Source of the DNA: Sphingomonas sp. HMP9
Lineage (GTDB): Bacteria > Pseudomonadota > Alphaproteobacteria > Sphingomonadales > Sphingomonadaceae
NCBI RefSeq assembly: GCF_013374115.1
Contig: NZ_AP022673.1
Coordinates: 2,752,001 to 2,816,000 of the forward strand
DNA length: 64,000 nucleotides
Direction of reading: 5' to 3'
Shown here one piece after another: positions 18,670 to 26,545 of the stretch (positions are counted from its first letter, which is position 1; each line of letters opens with the position of its first letter). The notes below the pieces were generated by a model. The model was not told where the DNA came from. It did not search any database and saw only the letters and a program-made list of their open reading frames with translations. The position numbers were made by a program, and so were the translations under genes.

Positions 18670-20202
18670 GTGACGCCGCTATACTCCGTTCCGAAGACTG
18701 CCGTGTTCGACGAGGCTGAGCGTAGCCGCGTGATCTCGGCCTACGACGTCGCCGGTGCCCGCGCCAAAGGCCAGCTCGACGACATCGTGTCGTTTGCAGC
18801 GGAGCTTTGCGGGGCACCGATCGCGTTGGTCAGTCTGGTCGAGGAGGAGTATCAGCGCTTTCTCGCGCGGAGCGGTACCGACCTGGAACAGACGCCGCGC
18901 AGCATGTCGTTCTGCGCGCATGCGATGCATCATCACGATGTGATGGAAGTGCCCGACGCGCAGGCGGATCCGCGGTTCGTCGACAATGCGCTGGTGACCG
19001 GCGAGCCGTATGTCCGCTTCTACGCCGGTGCGCCCCTGGTCTCCAGCGAAGGCGTACCGCTGGGCGCGCTCTGCGTGCTGGCGCCGGACCCGCGCGAGGG
19101 GCTGACGCGGTTCCAGCGGGACGGCCTGACGCTGCTCGCCAGGGCGGCAATGGGTCGGCTCGACGATCGCAGGACCGCCCGCGAACAGGCATTGGCCGAA
19201 GCCGAGGCGCGACGCACGCTGGAGGCGAGCGACCTGCGGTTCCGCACGCTCGCCGACACCATGCCGCAGATGGTATGGTCGACGCTGCCCGATGGCTTCC
19301 ACGATTATTATAATGCGCGCTGGTACGAGTTCACCGGCGCACCCGCCGGTACGACCGACGGAGAGGGCTGGAACGGCATGTTCCACCCCGAGGATCAGGA
19401 TCGCGCCTGGGCGATCTGGCGCCAGTCGCTCGCAACCGGCGACCCCTATAATATCGAATATCGCTTGCGGCATTTCGACGGCACGTACCGCTGGGTCCTG
19501 GGTCGCGCGCTGCCGGTCCGCGACGAAAGCGGCGCGATCCAGCGCTGGTTCGGCACATGCACCGACATCCACGAGCAAAAGCTCGCCTATGAAGAACGCG
19601 AGGTCATCAGCCAGGAGCTGAGCCACCGCATCAAGAACATATTCGCGGTCATTGCCGGGCTCATCGCGTTCTCGGCGCGGGGCAAGCCGGAGTTTGCCGG
19701 AATCGCGACCGACCTGCGCCACCGGATCAACGCACTGGGTCGCGCGCATGATTTCGTCCGCCCGCACAGCGCCAGTTCGCGACCGTTGATGGCGCAGAAC
19801 AGTCTACACGGCCTGCTGCACGAATTGTTCGAGCCGTATCAGCGGATCGACGGCGCACGGGTCAGCGTCGCGGGCGAGGATGTGACGATCGACGATCGCT
19901 CGGCGACGCCGCTCGCGTTGATGTTTCACGAACTCGCAACCAACGCGACCAAATATGGCGCGCTTGCAACCGAACTCGGCACGGTCCGGATCACCGTCGC
20001 GGCAAATGGCGACAGGGTGACGTTGAACTGGCGCGAAGCGGGGGGGCCGTCCGTTGCAAAACCTGAGACTCCTGCAGGCTTCGGGACGCAGCTGATCGAG
20101 ATGAGTGCGGTGCGTCAGTTGGGCGGTAGCGTGACCCGGACGTGGAATGAAGACGGCCTGATCGTCGAGCTGATGATCCCGAAGGCTGCGTTCAGCCGCT
20201 GA
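18670..20202 (+). CDS. GAF-PAS HWE-family sensor histidine kinase
   Basis: 510-residue soluble sensor kinase. Domains: GAF at about residues 35-170, PAS at about 195-305 (RFRTLADTMPQMVWSTLPDG, ending in IQRWFGTCTDIHEQ), then an HWE-type kinase core with phospho-acceptor His319 in ELSHRIKNIFAVIAGLI and an ATP-binding part with HELATNATKYGAL and GFGTQLIEMS. No membrane segment, so it senses a cytoplasmic cue. HWE kinases often feed the PhyR/EcfG general stress response in this order. Start GTG 18670. It is convergent with, and overlaps by 11 bases, a single-domain response regulator that is a natural partner candidate. Confidence 0.92.
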   Translation: MTPLYSVPKTAVFDEAERSRVISAYDVAGARAKGQLDDIVSFAAELCGAPIALVSLVEEEYQRFLARSGTDLEQTPRSMSFCAHAMHHHDVMEVPDAQADPRFVDNALVTGEPYVRFYAGAPLVSSEGVPLGALCVLAPDPREGLTRFQRDGLTLLARAAMGRLDDRRTAREQALAEAEARRTLEASDLRFRTLADTMPQMVWSTLPDGFHDYYNARWYEFTGAPAGTTDGEGWNGMFHPEDQDRAWAIWRQSLATGDPYNIEYRLRHFDGTYRWVLGRALPVRDESGAIQRWFGTCTDIHEQKLAYEEREVISQELSHRIKNIFAVIAGLIAFSARGKPEFAGIATDLRHRINALGRAHDFVRPHSASSRPLMAQNSLHGLLHELFEPYQRIDGARVSVAGEDVTIDDRSATPLALMFHELATNATKYGALATELGTVRITVAANGDRVTLNWREAGGPSVAKPETPAGFGTQLIEMSAVRQLGGSVTRTWNEDGLIVELMIPKAAFSR

Positions 20203-20575
20203 CGCGAATGACGTCGTCGTGCGCGGTCGGCTCTTCGTCGCATGCAAGGGCCGCAGCCGCCAGGATCGCAGCATCGCTGAACGGCTTGCGGATATAGCCG
20301 AGGCATTCCGCGTCACCGATCTGCGCAGGGTTTGCGGTAACGAACACGACCTTGACGCCGTAATCCTGCGCCATCCGCTTGGCGATCTCCGGTCCGGTCG
20401 GTCCGTCGCGCAGGTTGATGTCGACGAATGCGAAGCTGCATCCCGGTGCCGCGGCGATCGCGCTGTCACGATCCGCCGCAATCCCCACCACGCCGTACCC
20501 GGCATCCATGAGGATACGCTCCAGGTCGAGCGCAACGAAAATCTCGTCTTCGACAATAAGGGCGGTCTTGGTCAT
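20192..20575 (-). CDS. Single-domain response regulator (CheY-like)
   Basis: 127-residue receiver domain with no output domain. Acid pocket and phospho-acceptor are clear: IVEDEIFVALDLERIL at the N-terminus, FVDINLRDG with the acceptor Asp, VVFVTANP with the Thr, and GYIRKPF with the Lys. Single-domain receivers act as phosphate sinks or as shuttles in the stress phosphorelay of sphingomonads. It ends 11 bases inside the 3' end of the HWE kinase gene on the other strand. A GGAAC-N16-GGTT sequence just upstream suggests general-stress control. ATG 20575 (MTKTALIVEDE) is the family start. Confidence 0.9.
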   Translation of the reverse strand: MTKTALIVEDEIFVALDLERILMDAGYGVVGIAADRDSAIAAAPGCSFAFVDINLRDGPTGPEIAKRMAQDYGVKVVFVTANPAQIGDAECLGYIRKPFSDAAILAAAALACDEEPTAHDDVIRVSG

Positions 20576-20584
20576 CGGCGGAGT

Positions 20585-20609
20585 AACCAGTCGCCCGCCG
20601 ATCGGTTCC
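20585..20609 (-). promoter_or_regulatory. Near-consensus EcfG-type promoter before the response regulator
   Basis: On the minus strand GGAAC (20609-20605), 16 bases, GGTT (20588-20585). This differs by one base from GGAAC-N16-CGTT. The -10 element is about 10 bases from the ATG, so the transcript would be nearly leaderless, which fits the lack of a ribosome-binding site. Confidence 0.45.
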
Positions 20610-20611
20610 GT

Positions 20612-20639
20612 CGCGATACTGATCTCAATCAGTATCGCG
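20612..20639. promoter_or_regulatory. Perfect 12-bp inverted repeat upstream of the response regulator
   Basis: CGCGATACTGAT, four bases CTCA, then ATCAGTATCGCG: a perfect 12-bp palindrome with no T-run. It lies directly behind the predicted -35 element of the response regulator and 30 bases past the metW stop. It could be an operator or a terminator for metW. Confidence 0.6.
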
Positions 20640-20669
20640 CAACATAGTGTTACATTTGTCGCAGGCCGA

Positions 20670-21257
20670 TCATGGCCGAAGCAGGAATACCGCGTGTTCG
20701 GCGAGCAGGTTGGCGGCGCCCGTACCAGTCTGCTTGTCGCCCGACAGGAACCACGCATTCTCTACCGTGATGCCGCGCGTCCTCACGAAGCTGCGGAAAT
20801 CGTCGATCGTGACGTGGTGGATGTTGGGCGTGTCGTACCAGCTCTCTGGCAATTGCCGGGTCACCGGCATCCGCCCGCCCCACAGCAGCGACAGCCGCAC
20901 GCGCCAATGCGCGAAATTGGGGAAGCTGACGAACGCCCGCCGACCGATCCGAAGCAGGTGATCGAGCACCAGATCGGGCGCGCGCGCGGTCTGCAAGGTC
21001 TGGCTGAGGATCGCGTAATCGAAGCTGCCGTCGGGATAGCCGGCCAGGTCGACGTCCGCATCGCCCTGGATCACCGACAAGCCGCGCGCGACCGCCGAGG
21101 CGACGTTGCGCGCGTCGATCTCCAGCCCACGCGCGTCGACGCCGCGGGTGTCGCGCAGCGCCGCCATCAGCGCGCCGTCGCCACAGCCGATATCGAGCAC
21201 GCGGCTGCCTTGCGCGACGTTCTCGGCGATGACGGCAAGGTCGGTGCGTAACGTCAT
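20670..21257 (-). CDS. metW: Methionine biosynthesis protein MetW
   Basis: 195-residue class I SAM-methyltransferase-like protein that accompanies MetX and is needed for homoserine acetylation or the methionine pathway in proteobacteria that lack MetA. SAM motif I is VLDIGCGDGALMAAL near residue 22; further family marks are SFDYAILSQTLQTAR and NFAHWRVRLSLLWGGRMPVT followed by LPESWYDTPNIHH. ATG 21257 overlaps the GNAT gene stop by four bases (ATGA). Third gene of metX-GNAT-metW. Confidence 0.93.
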   Translation of the reverse strand: MTLRTDLAVIAENVAQGSRVLDIGCGDGALMAALRDTRGVDARGLEIDARNVASAVARGLSVIQGDADVDLAGYPDGSFDYAILSQTLQTARAPDLVLDHLLRIGRRAFVSFPNFAHWRVRLSLLWGGRMPVTRQLPESWYDTPNIHHVTIDDFRSFVRTRGITVENAWFLSGDKQTGTGAANLLAEHAVFLLRP

Positions 21258-21688
21258 GGTGCGGTCCGTAACTGATCGGCAAGCCCGGGGGCGAGCCGCT
21301 CCATATAGCGATCCGCGCGGACCAGCGGGTGGAAGCCGAGCCCTGCATAGACGCCGTGCGCGTCGGCGGTGACGAGCCCGATCCGCCGCAGCCCGGCAAA
21401 CGACGGATGATCGAGGAACCAGCCGACCATCCGCCGTCCCAGCCCCTGCCCGCGCACCGTCTCCTCGACCCAGACGTCCGCCAGCCACGCAAACGTCGCG
21501 TGATCAGTGATCATCCGCGCGAACCCGACCTGCGCGTCATCGCGGTAGGCGCCGAGGCAATGCGATCCCGCGATCGCACGTTCGACGAGCGCCCGCTCGA
21601 TCCCCGGCGACCAGTAGCTGCTCGCCAGCCAGCCGTGGATGCGGTCGATCTGCAACCGGCTCGCATCGTCCGAAAGAATGATCGTCAT
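21254..21688 (-). CDS. GNAT family N-acetyltransferase
   Basis: 144-residue GNAT acetyltransferase, family of small acetyl-CoA-dependent enzymes acting on amines. Visible marks: [20 protein letters not shown] at residues 20-39 and the acetyl-CoA pocket [21 protein letters not shown] (motif A with the Q/RxxGxG/A pattern). The substrate is unknown. It is inserted between metX and metW, overlapping both by four bases (ATGA at each junction), so it is made from the methionine operon. This is unusual because metX and metW are normally direct neighbours. Confidence 0.88.
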   Translation of the reverse strand: MTIILSDDASRLQIDRIHGWLASSYWSPGIERALVERAIAGSHCLGAYRDDAQVGFARMITDHATFAWLADVWVEETVRGQGLGRRMVGWFLDHPSFAGLRRIGLVTADAHGVYAGLGFHPLVRADRYMERLAPGLADQLRTAP

Positions 21689-22839
21689 CGCCCCGCCCTC
21701 AGGAATCCGTCGACGACCCGGTTCAGATCGGGCGCCTCGAGCAGGAACGCATCGTGGCCATACGGGCTCGACAGTTCGACGAAGCTGACCGGCGCGCCGG
21801 CGGCGTTCAGGGCCTGGACGATCGCGCGCGATTCGGCGGTCGGATACAGCCAGTCGGTGTCGAAGCTGACGAGGCAGAACCGCGACTTGGTCGCGCGGAA
21901 GGCGTTGGCGAGCAGTCCACCATGTTCCTCGGCGAGATCGAAATAATCCATCGCGCGCGTGATGTAGAGATACGAGTTCGCGTCGAACCGGTCGGTGAAC
22001 GCGAGCCCCTGATGCCGCAAATAGCTCTCCACCTGGAAATCCGCGTCGAATCCAAACGACTTCGCGTCACGTGCCTGCAATCGGCGACCGAATTTCTCGG
22101 TCAGTCCCGCTTCCGACAGATAGGTGATGTGCGCCGCCATCCGCGCGACGGCGAGCCCCGCGGTCGGTGCCGAATCGTCGTGATACTCACCGCCTCGCCA
22201 GTTGGGATCGGCCATCACCGCCTGGCGCCCGACCTCGTGGAAGGCAATGTTCTGCGCGGTGTGGCGCGCGGTCGACGCGATCACGACGCACGCCTTCACG
22301 CGCTCGGGGAAGGTGGCGGGCCAGCTCAGTGCCTGCATCCCGCCCATCGATCCGCCGACGACCGCGTGGAGCACGCCGACGCCGAGATGATCGAGCAGCA
22401 TGCCTTGCGCGCGGACCATGTCGCGGATCGTGATGACCGGAAACGCCATCGCCCAGGGCCTGCCGGTCGCCGGGTTGATCGTCGCGGGGCCGGACGAGCC
22501 CATGCAGCTGCCGAGCACGTTGGCGCACACGACGAAGTGCCGCGCGGGGTCGATCGGCTTGCCCTCGCCGACCATCCGCGTCCACCAGCCCGGCTTCCCG
22601 GTGCGGGGATGCTCGGATGCGACATGCTGGTCGCCGGTGAGCGCATGGCAGATCAGGATGGCGTTCGAGGCGTCGGCGTTCAGCGTGCCGTAGGTCTCGT
22701 AGGCGATATCGACCGGCGACAGCAACACGCCGCCATCGAGCTTGAGCGGTCCGGGCAGCGTGACGCGCCGCGCCAGGCCGAAGCGGCGGTCGGTCTCGGG
22801 GTCGATGGTCGCAGGATCGAGCATGCCGCGCGCTACCAT
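21685..22839 (-). CDS. metX: Homoserine O-acetyltransferase
   Basis: 384-residue alpha/beta hydrolase-fold enzyme that acetylates (or succinylates) homoserine at the start of methionine synthesis. The family marks are [27 protein letters not shown], the nucleophile elbow [10 protein letters not shown] with the catalytic Ser near residue 166, and the end part with [10 protein letters not shown] and [12 protein letters not shown] containing the catalytic Asp and His. Start taken as ATG 22839 (MVARGM); ATG 22824 (MLDPATID) is as likely, and neither has a clear ribosome site because a family A repeat lies just upstream. First gene of the metX-GNAT-metW operon. Confidence 0.95.
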   Translation of the reverse strand: MVARGMLDPATIDPETDRRFGLARRVTLPGPLKLDGGVLLSPVDIAYETYGTLNADASNAILICHALTGDQHVASEHPRTGKPGWWTRMVGEGKPIDPARHFVVCANVLGSCMGSSGPATINPATGRPWAMAFPVITIRDMVRAQGMLLDHLGVGVLHAVVGGSMGGMQALSWPATFPERVKACVVIASTARHTAQNIAFHEVGRQAVMADPNWRGGEYHDDSAPTAGLAVARMAAHITYLSEAGLTEKFGRRLQARDAKSFGFDADFQVESYLRHQGLAFTDRFDANSYLYITRAMDYFDLAEEHGGLLANAFRATKSRFCLVSFDTDWLYPTAESRAIVQALNAAGAPVSFVELSSPYGHDAFLLEAPDLNRVVDGFLRAGR

Positions 22840-22878
22840 AAGCGGCCGCCGTCACACCAGCGCGCCGTCCACATCCTC

Positions 22879-23004
22879 GATCCTCCCCCGCCAGGGGGAG
22901 GTGGCGCCGAAGGCGACGGAGGGGGAGGACACGCAACGACGGTTTCCCTTGCCTCCCCCTCCGTCTGGCAAGCGCCAGCCACCTCCCCCTGGCGGGGGAG
23001 GATC
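22879..23004. repeat. Inverted repeat family A, copy 3
   Basis: Left arm from gatcctcccccgccaggggg to ggagggggagg, right arm from cctccccctccgtctggcaa to gggggaggatc; arms of about 50 bases with a roughly 23-base unique spacer. Part of a tandem with the family B copy. Confidence 0.88.
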
Positions 23005-23008
23005 GCCC

Positions 23009-23090
23009 CGTCATCCTGACGAAAGTCAGGATCCAGAGTATCAGGCGCCGACATTCGTCGCTCTGGATCCTGACTTTCGTCAGGATGACG
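23009..23090. repeat. Inverted repeat family B, perfect copy
   Basis: Left arm 23009-23038 (cgtcatcctgacgaaagtca...), right arm 23061-23090 its exact reverse complement: 30 of 30 bases match. Spacer 22 bases. Arms are identical to those at 48292-48374; the spacers are unrelated. Confidence 0.92.
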
Positions 23091-23194
23091 GGGGGGGCGA
23101 GAAGGATGACGGGAGCGAAACCCGGCGTCCCCGACGCCACCGGCACACACAAGCATTTGCCACCGCGGCACCGCGCCCGCTATGCCCCGCGGCC

Positions 23195-24304
23195 ATGACA
23201 AACATCATGCCCGCACCCGCGCCGAAGCCCTGGATCATGGGGATCGCGCCGTACACGCCCGGCCGCTCGACGACCGACGATGGCCGCAAGGTGATCAAGC
23301 TGTCGTCGAACGAGAATCCGCTCGGCACCAGCCCCGCCGCCAAGGCCGCGTTCGATGCCGCCGACCGGACGCTCGAACGCTATCCCGATGCGGGCGCGGT
23401 CGAATTGCGCGAGGCCTTGGCGGCGCAGTACGACCTCGATCCGGCGCGCGTCATCTACGGCACCGGGTCGGACGAGATCCTGCATCTAGTCGCGGGCGCC
23501 TATGCGGGCCCCGGCGACGAGATCATCCATGTCCGCTACGGTTTCGCGGTCTACGAGATCGCGACGCGCCGCGTCGGGGCCCAACCCGTCATCGTCGACG
23601 ACCGCGACTATGCGACCGACGTCGATGCGATCCTGGCGGCGGTCACCGAGCGCACCCGCGTCGTGTTCGTCGCCAACCCCAACAACCCGACCGGCACATT
23701 CACGCCGCGCGCGGAAATCGCGCGACTGCATGCAGGCCTGCCGAAGTCGGTGCTACTGGTGCTCGATCAGGCCTATGCCGAATATCTGTCGCCCGAGGAG
23801 GACGATGCGGGTCTCGCGCTGGCGATGACCGAGGCGAACGTGCTCGTCACGCGGACCTTCTCGAAGATCCACGGGCTGGCCGCCGAGCGGATCGGCTGGG
23901 GCTATGCCTGCGCGCCGATCATAGACGCGATGCACCGCATCCGCGCGCCGTTCAACGTGACCACCGCCGGCCAGGCCGCCGCGGTCGCCGCCCTCGCCGA
24001 CACCGGCTTCGTCGACGCGACTCGCGCGCACAACGACACGTGGCGCGGCTGGTTCGTCGAGCAGATCGGCCAGATGGGCAATGCGGGGCTGCGTTGCGTA
24101 CCGTCGAAGGCGAACTTCGTGCTGGTGCTGTTCGAGGGCACACTGACCGCCGACGCCGCCTATCACGGACTGATGGAGGCGGGCTATATTGTCCGCTGGC
24201 TACCAAGCCAGGGGCTGCCCAACGCGCTGCGCATCACGATCGGCACCGAGGAGGAGACGCGCGGCGTCACCGCGGCGCTGCGCGATCTGGTCGAGCGGGC
24301 CTGA
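23195..24304 (+). CDS. hisC: Histidinol-phosphate aminotransferase
   Basis: 369-residue PLP aminotransferase of fold type I, converting imidazole-acetol phosphate to histidinol phosphate; many such enzymes also transaminate aromatic keto acids. Marks: [10 protein letters not shown] near residue 30, NPNNPTGTF near residue 160, DQAYAEY, and the PLP Schiff-base lysine in [16 protein letters not shown] near residue 220. The neighbour is tyrA (prephenate/arogenate dehydrogenase), overlapping by one base, so the enzyme may serve tyrosine and phenylalanine as well as histidine. ATG 23195 chosen; longer in-frame extensions run through repeats. Confidence 0.93.
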   Translation: MTNIMPAPAPKPWIMGIAPYTPGRSTTDDGRKVIKLSSNENPLGTSPAAKAAFDAADRTLERYPDAGAVELREALAAQYDLDPARVIYGTGSDEILHLVAGAYAGPGDEIIHVRYGFAVYEIATRRVGAQPVIVDDRDYATDVDAILAAVTERTRVVFVANPNNPTGTFTPRAEIARLHAGLPKSVLLVLDQAYAEYLSPEEDDAGLALAMTEANVLVTRTFSKIHGLAAERIGWGYACAPIIDAMHRIRAPFNVTTAGQAAAVAALADTGFVDATRAHNDTWRGWFVEQIGQMGNAGLRCVPSKANFVLVLFEGTLTADAAYHGLMEAGYIVRWLPSQGLPNALRITIGTEEETRGVTAALRDLVERA

Positions 24305-25212
24305 TGCTGCCGTTCGCGCGCGTCACGATCATCGGGCTGGGGCTGATCGGCTCGTCGGTGGCGCGCGCGGTGCAGGAGACGATGCCGACGGTTCGCATCA
24401 CCGGCTACGACGCCGACGCGGGCGTGCGCGAAGCGGCGGACCGGCTGCAATTCTGCGACGACGTCGCGGACTCGGCGGGTGCCGCGGTGATCGACGCCGA
24501 CCTCGTGATTCTCTGCGTCCCCGTCGGGATCATGGGCGACGTCGCGCGCGAATTCGCAGCCGAGCTCCCCGCGGATGCGATCGTCAGCGACGTCGGCAGC
24601 TGCAAGGCCGAGATCGTCCGCGCGCTGACCGACGCGCTACCGGGCGCTACCGTGATCCCGGCGCATCCGGTCGCCGGCACCGAGCGCTCCGGCCCCGAAG
24701 CGGGCTTTGCGACGCTGTTCCGCAACCGCTGGTGCATCGTCACGCCCCCCGAAGGCGCGGATGCGGTCGCGGTCGAGCGCGTGGCCGAATTCTGGCGGCG
24801 GCTCGGCGCGCAGGTCGAGACGATGGCGCCCGAGCATCACGACCGCGTCCTCGCGGTGACCAGCCATCTGCCACATCTTATCGCCTACACGATCGTCGGC
24901 ACCGCGGGCGATCTCGAGGAAGTGACGCAGTCGGAAGTCATCAAATATTCCGCCGGCGGCTTTCGCGACTTTACGCGCATCGCGGCGTCAGATCCGACGA
25001 TGTGGCGCGACATCTTCCTCAACAACCGCGAGGCGGTGCTGGAGATGCTCCAGCGTTTCTCGGAGGATCTGAGCCAGCTCCAGCGTGCGATCCGCTGGGG
25101 CGACGGCGATGCGCTGTTCGACCTGTTCACGCGGACCCGCGCGATCCGCCGCAGCATCGTCGAGCAAGGCCAGGACGACGACGTCCAGGACTTCGGCCGC
25201 ACCCACGAGTGA
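24304..25212 (+). CDS. tyrA: Prephenate/arogenate dehydrogenase
   Basis: 302-residue NAD(P)-dependent TyrA, which oxidatively decarboxylates prephenate and/or arogenate on the tyrosine route. The N-terminal Rossmann motif is IIGLGLIGSSVARAVQ; further marks are DVGSCKAEIVRAL, AHPVAGTERSGPEAGF with the catalytic His, and VLAVTSHLPHLIAYTIVG. No chorismate mutase or ACT domain, so it is the minimal form. ATG 24304 overlaps the hisC stop. Whether it prefers prephenate or arogenate cannot be decided from sequence alone. A family C repeat follows. Confidence 0.93.
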   Translation: MLPFARVTIIGLGLIGSSVARAVQETMPTVRITGYDADAGVREAADRLQFCDDVADSAGAAVIDADLVILCVPVGIMGDVAREFAAELPADAIVSDVGSCKAEIVRALTDALPGATVIPAHPVAGTERSGPEAGFATLFRNRWCIVTPPEGADAVAVERVAEFWRRLGAQVETMAPEHHDRVLAVTSHLPHLIAYTIVGTAGDLEEVTQSEVIKYSAGGFRDFTRIAASDPTMWRDIFLNNREAVLEMLQRFSEDLSQLQRAIRWGDGDALFDLFTRTRAIRRSIVEQGQDDDVQDFGRTHE

Positions 25213-25218
25213 AATTTA

Positions 25219-25323
25219 ACCACCCCGGCGAAGGCCGGGGCCCAATTGGGTAGGCCAACGTGACGACGCGCAACGCCCGTTCGCCACGTCCCCCAATTGG
25301 GCCCCGGCCTTCGCCGGGGTGGT
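25219..25323. repeat. Inverted repeat family C, copy 2
   Basis: Left arm 25219-25250 (accaccccggcgaaggccgg...) and right arm 25292-25323 are exact reverse complements over 32 bases. The 41-base spacer shares gacgcgc and acgtcccc with the copy at 5823-5930. It lies between convergent tyrA and plsC. Confidence 0.9.
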
Positions 25324-25331
25324 CGCATATA

Positions 25332-26030
25332 TCAATCCAGCGCGTTCATCGCCGCATGGACACGCTGCTCGGCCTCCTCGCGCGGCAGGCCCGGCGGCAC
25401 CACCTCGCCAAAGCGGAACGTGATCACCCCCGGCCGCTTCGGGCCCTTTTTCGGCCATACCAGCCCGCTGTCGCATGCGATCGGCACAGTCGGCATCTTC
25501 AACGCGCGGTAGAGCCCGGCGAACCCGGGCTTCAGCGCCGGATGCTCCCCCGGCGAAACCCGCGTGCCTTCGGGAAAGATCAGGATCGACCGCCCCGTCG
25601 CCTTCGCCGCGGTCGCCTCGCGCATCATGCTGCGCATCGCCTTGGCCGACGCCTCGCGGTCGACGACGATCGCGCCATAGCGCCGCGCCGCCCACCCCCA
25701 GGCCGGAATATCGGCGAGCTCGCGCTTCAGCACGATCGCCGGGCCGTCGAGCATCCGCTGCAGCTCGAGCGTCTCGAACATCGCCTGATGCTTGCACGCA
25801 TAAAAGGCCGGCTCGGTCGGCCTGGTCCCCTCGATCCGGACATGCACACCGAGAATAACCCGTGCGCACCAACGATGAAACCGCGTCCAGATCGTCGAAT
25901 GCACGATGACCGCGCGCGACCCGAACAGCGCCGAGATCGGCACGCTCACCACGATCGGCACCGACCCCGTGTAGAAAACGAGCATGAACGCCCAGTTGCG
26001 CAGCCAAATCATCCGCCAAATCCTATCCAC
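25332..26030 (-). CDS. plsC: Lysophospholipid (1-acylglycerol-3-phosphate) acyltransferase
   Basis: 232-residue inner-membrane PlsC-type acyltransferase that adds the second acyl chain to lysophosphatidate or a related lysolipid. N-terminal hydrophobic segment at residues 12-36. The catalytic HX4D motif appears as KHQAMFE, with Glu in place of the Asp, a form seen in other alphaproteobacterial members; the second motif is FPEGTR near residue 153. Last gene of the overlapping ftsE-ftsX-ydcF-plsC group; its start lies 22 bases inside ydcF. Confidence 0.9.
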   Translation of the reverse strand: MDRIWRMIWLRNWAFMLVFYTGSVPIVVSVPISALFGSRAVIVHSTIWTRFHRWCARVILGVHVRIEGTRPTEPAFYACKHQAMFETLELQRMLDGPAIVLKRELADIPAWGWAARRYGAIVVDREASAKAMRSMMREATAAKATGRSILIFPEGTRVSPGEHPALKPGFAGLYRALKMPTVPIACDSGLVWPKKGPKRPGVITFRFGEVVPPGLPREEAEQRVHAAMNALD

Positions 26031-26545
26031 AGCGCGATCCGGCGAAGGATCAACTTGTTATATTCGTTGACCAAGGTCCCGAGGCGAGGCGTGCCGGGCA
26101 CCCCGTCGCCGAGAATCACGACGTTCTTGTCGAGCGCCGCCGCCAGTTCCATCCGGGCCCGCGCGACATGCCAATCCGACGTTACCAGGCGCACCGACCG
26201 GTATTTGTGCACGCGCACCCACCGCGCCGTTTCCTCCGCATTCGAGCGCGTGTCGACCGCGTCCGCGCCAAGATCGATGCAGCACGCGAACCAGGCAGGC
26301 GAGGTCCGATACTCCAGTGCGAGATCGATCGGCCGAACCCCCGGCGCGACGCCCGTCACGAGCATCCGCCTGGCCTGATGATCGCGGAGCAAGGCGATGC
26401 CGCGGTCGATCCGCCCTGCCCCACCGGTCGGCACCACGATCGCATCGGTCGTGAAACCGTCGAGCGGCTTGGGCAGCAGCAGCATGAACACCGCGAAGCC
26501 GAACGCCCAGGCGAGACCCAGGATGCCAAAGAACCGCACGATCAC
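26009..26545 (-). CDS. YdcF family (DUF218) membrane-anchored protein
   Basis: 178 residues: an N-terminal membrane segment (residues 5-25) followed by a DUF218 domain with AIVVPTGGAGRIDRGIALL, the RMLVTGVAPG strand, SNAEETARWV, and VTSDWHVARARMEL with its conserved His. DUF218 proteins such as SanA, ElyC and YdcF are linked to envelope integrity and peptidoglycan lipid carrier metabolism. Placement between ftsX and plsC supports a cell-envelope role. Start overlaps ftsX by four bases. Confidence 0.88.
   Translation of the reverse strand: MIVRFFGILGLAWAFGFAVFMLLLPKPLDGFTTDAIVVPTGGAGRIDRGIALLRDHQARRMLVTGVAPGVRPIDLALEYRTSPAWFACCIDLGADAVDTRSNAEETARWVRVHKYRSVRLVTSDWHVARARMELAAALDKNVVILGDGVPGTPRLGTLVNEYNKLILRRIALWIGFGG

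Larger units (their letters stand above)
22840..23194. other. Intergenic region between divergent metX and hisC, filled by two repeat elements
   Basis: 355 bases between divergent genes, of which about 210 are taken by a family A copy (22879-23004) and a family B copy (23009-23090) placed end to end with only four bases between them. The remaining 100 bases before hisC must hold its promoter; I see no clear one. No SAM riboswitch sequence is evident upstream of metX. Confidence 0.75.

Noticed and set aside
22840..22878. A possible SAM riboswitch upstream of metX
   Set aside because: Some alphaproteobacterial metX genes have one, but only 39 bases separate the start from a family A repeat and no riboswitch core is visible.
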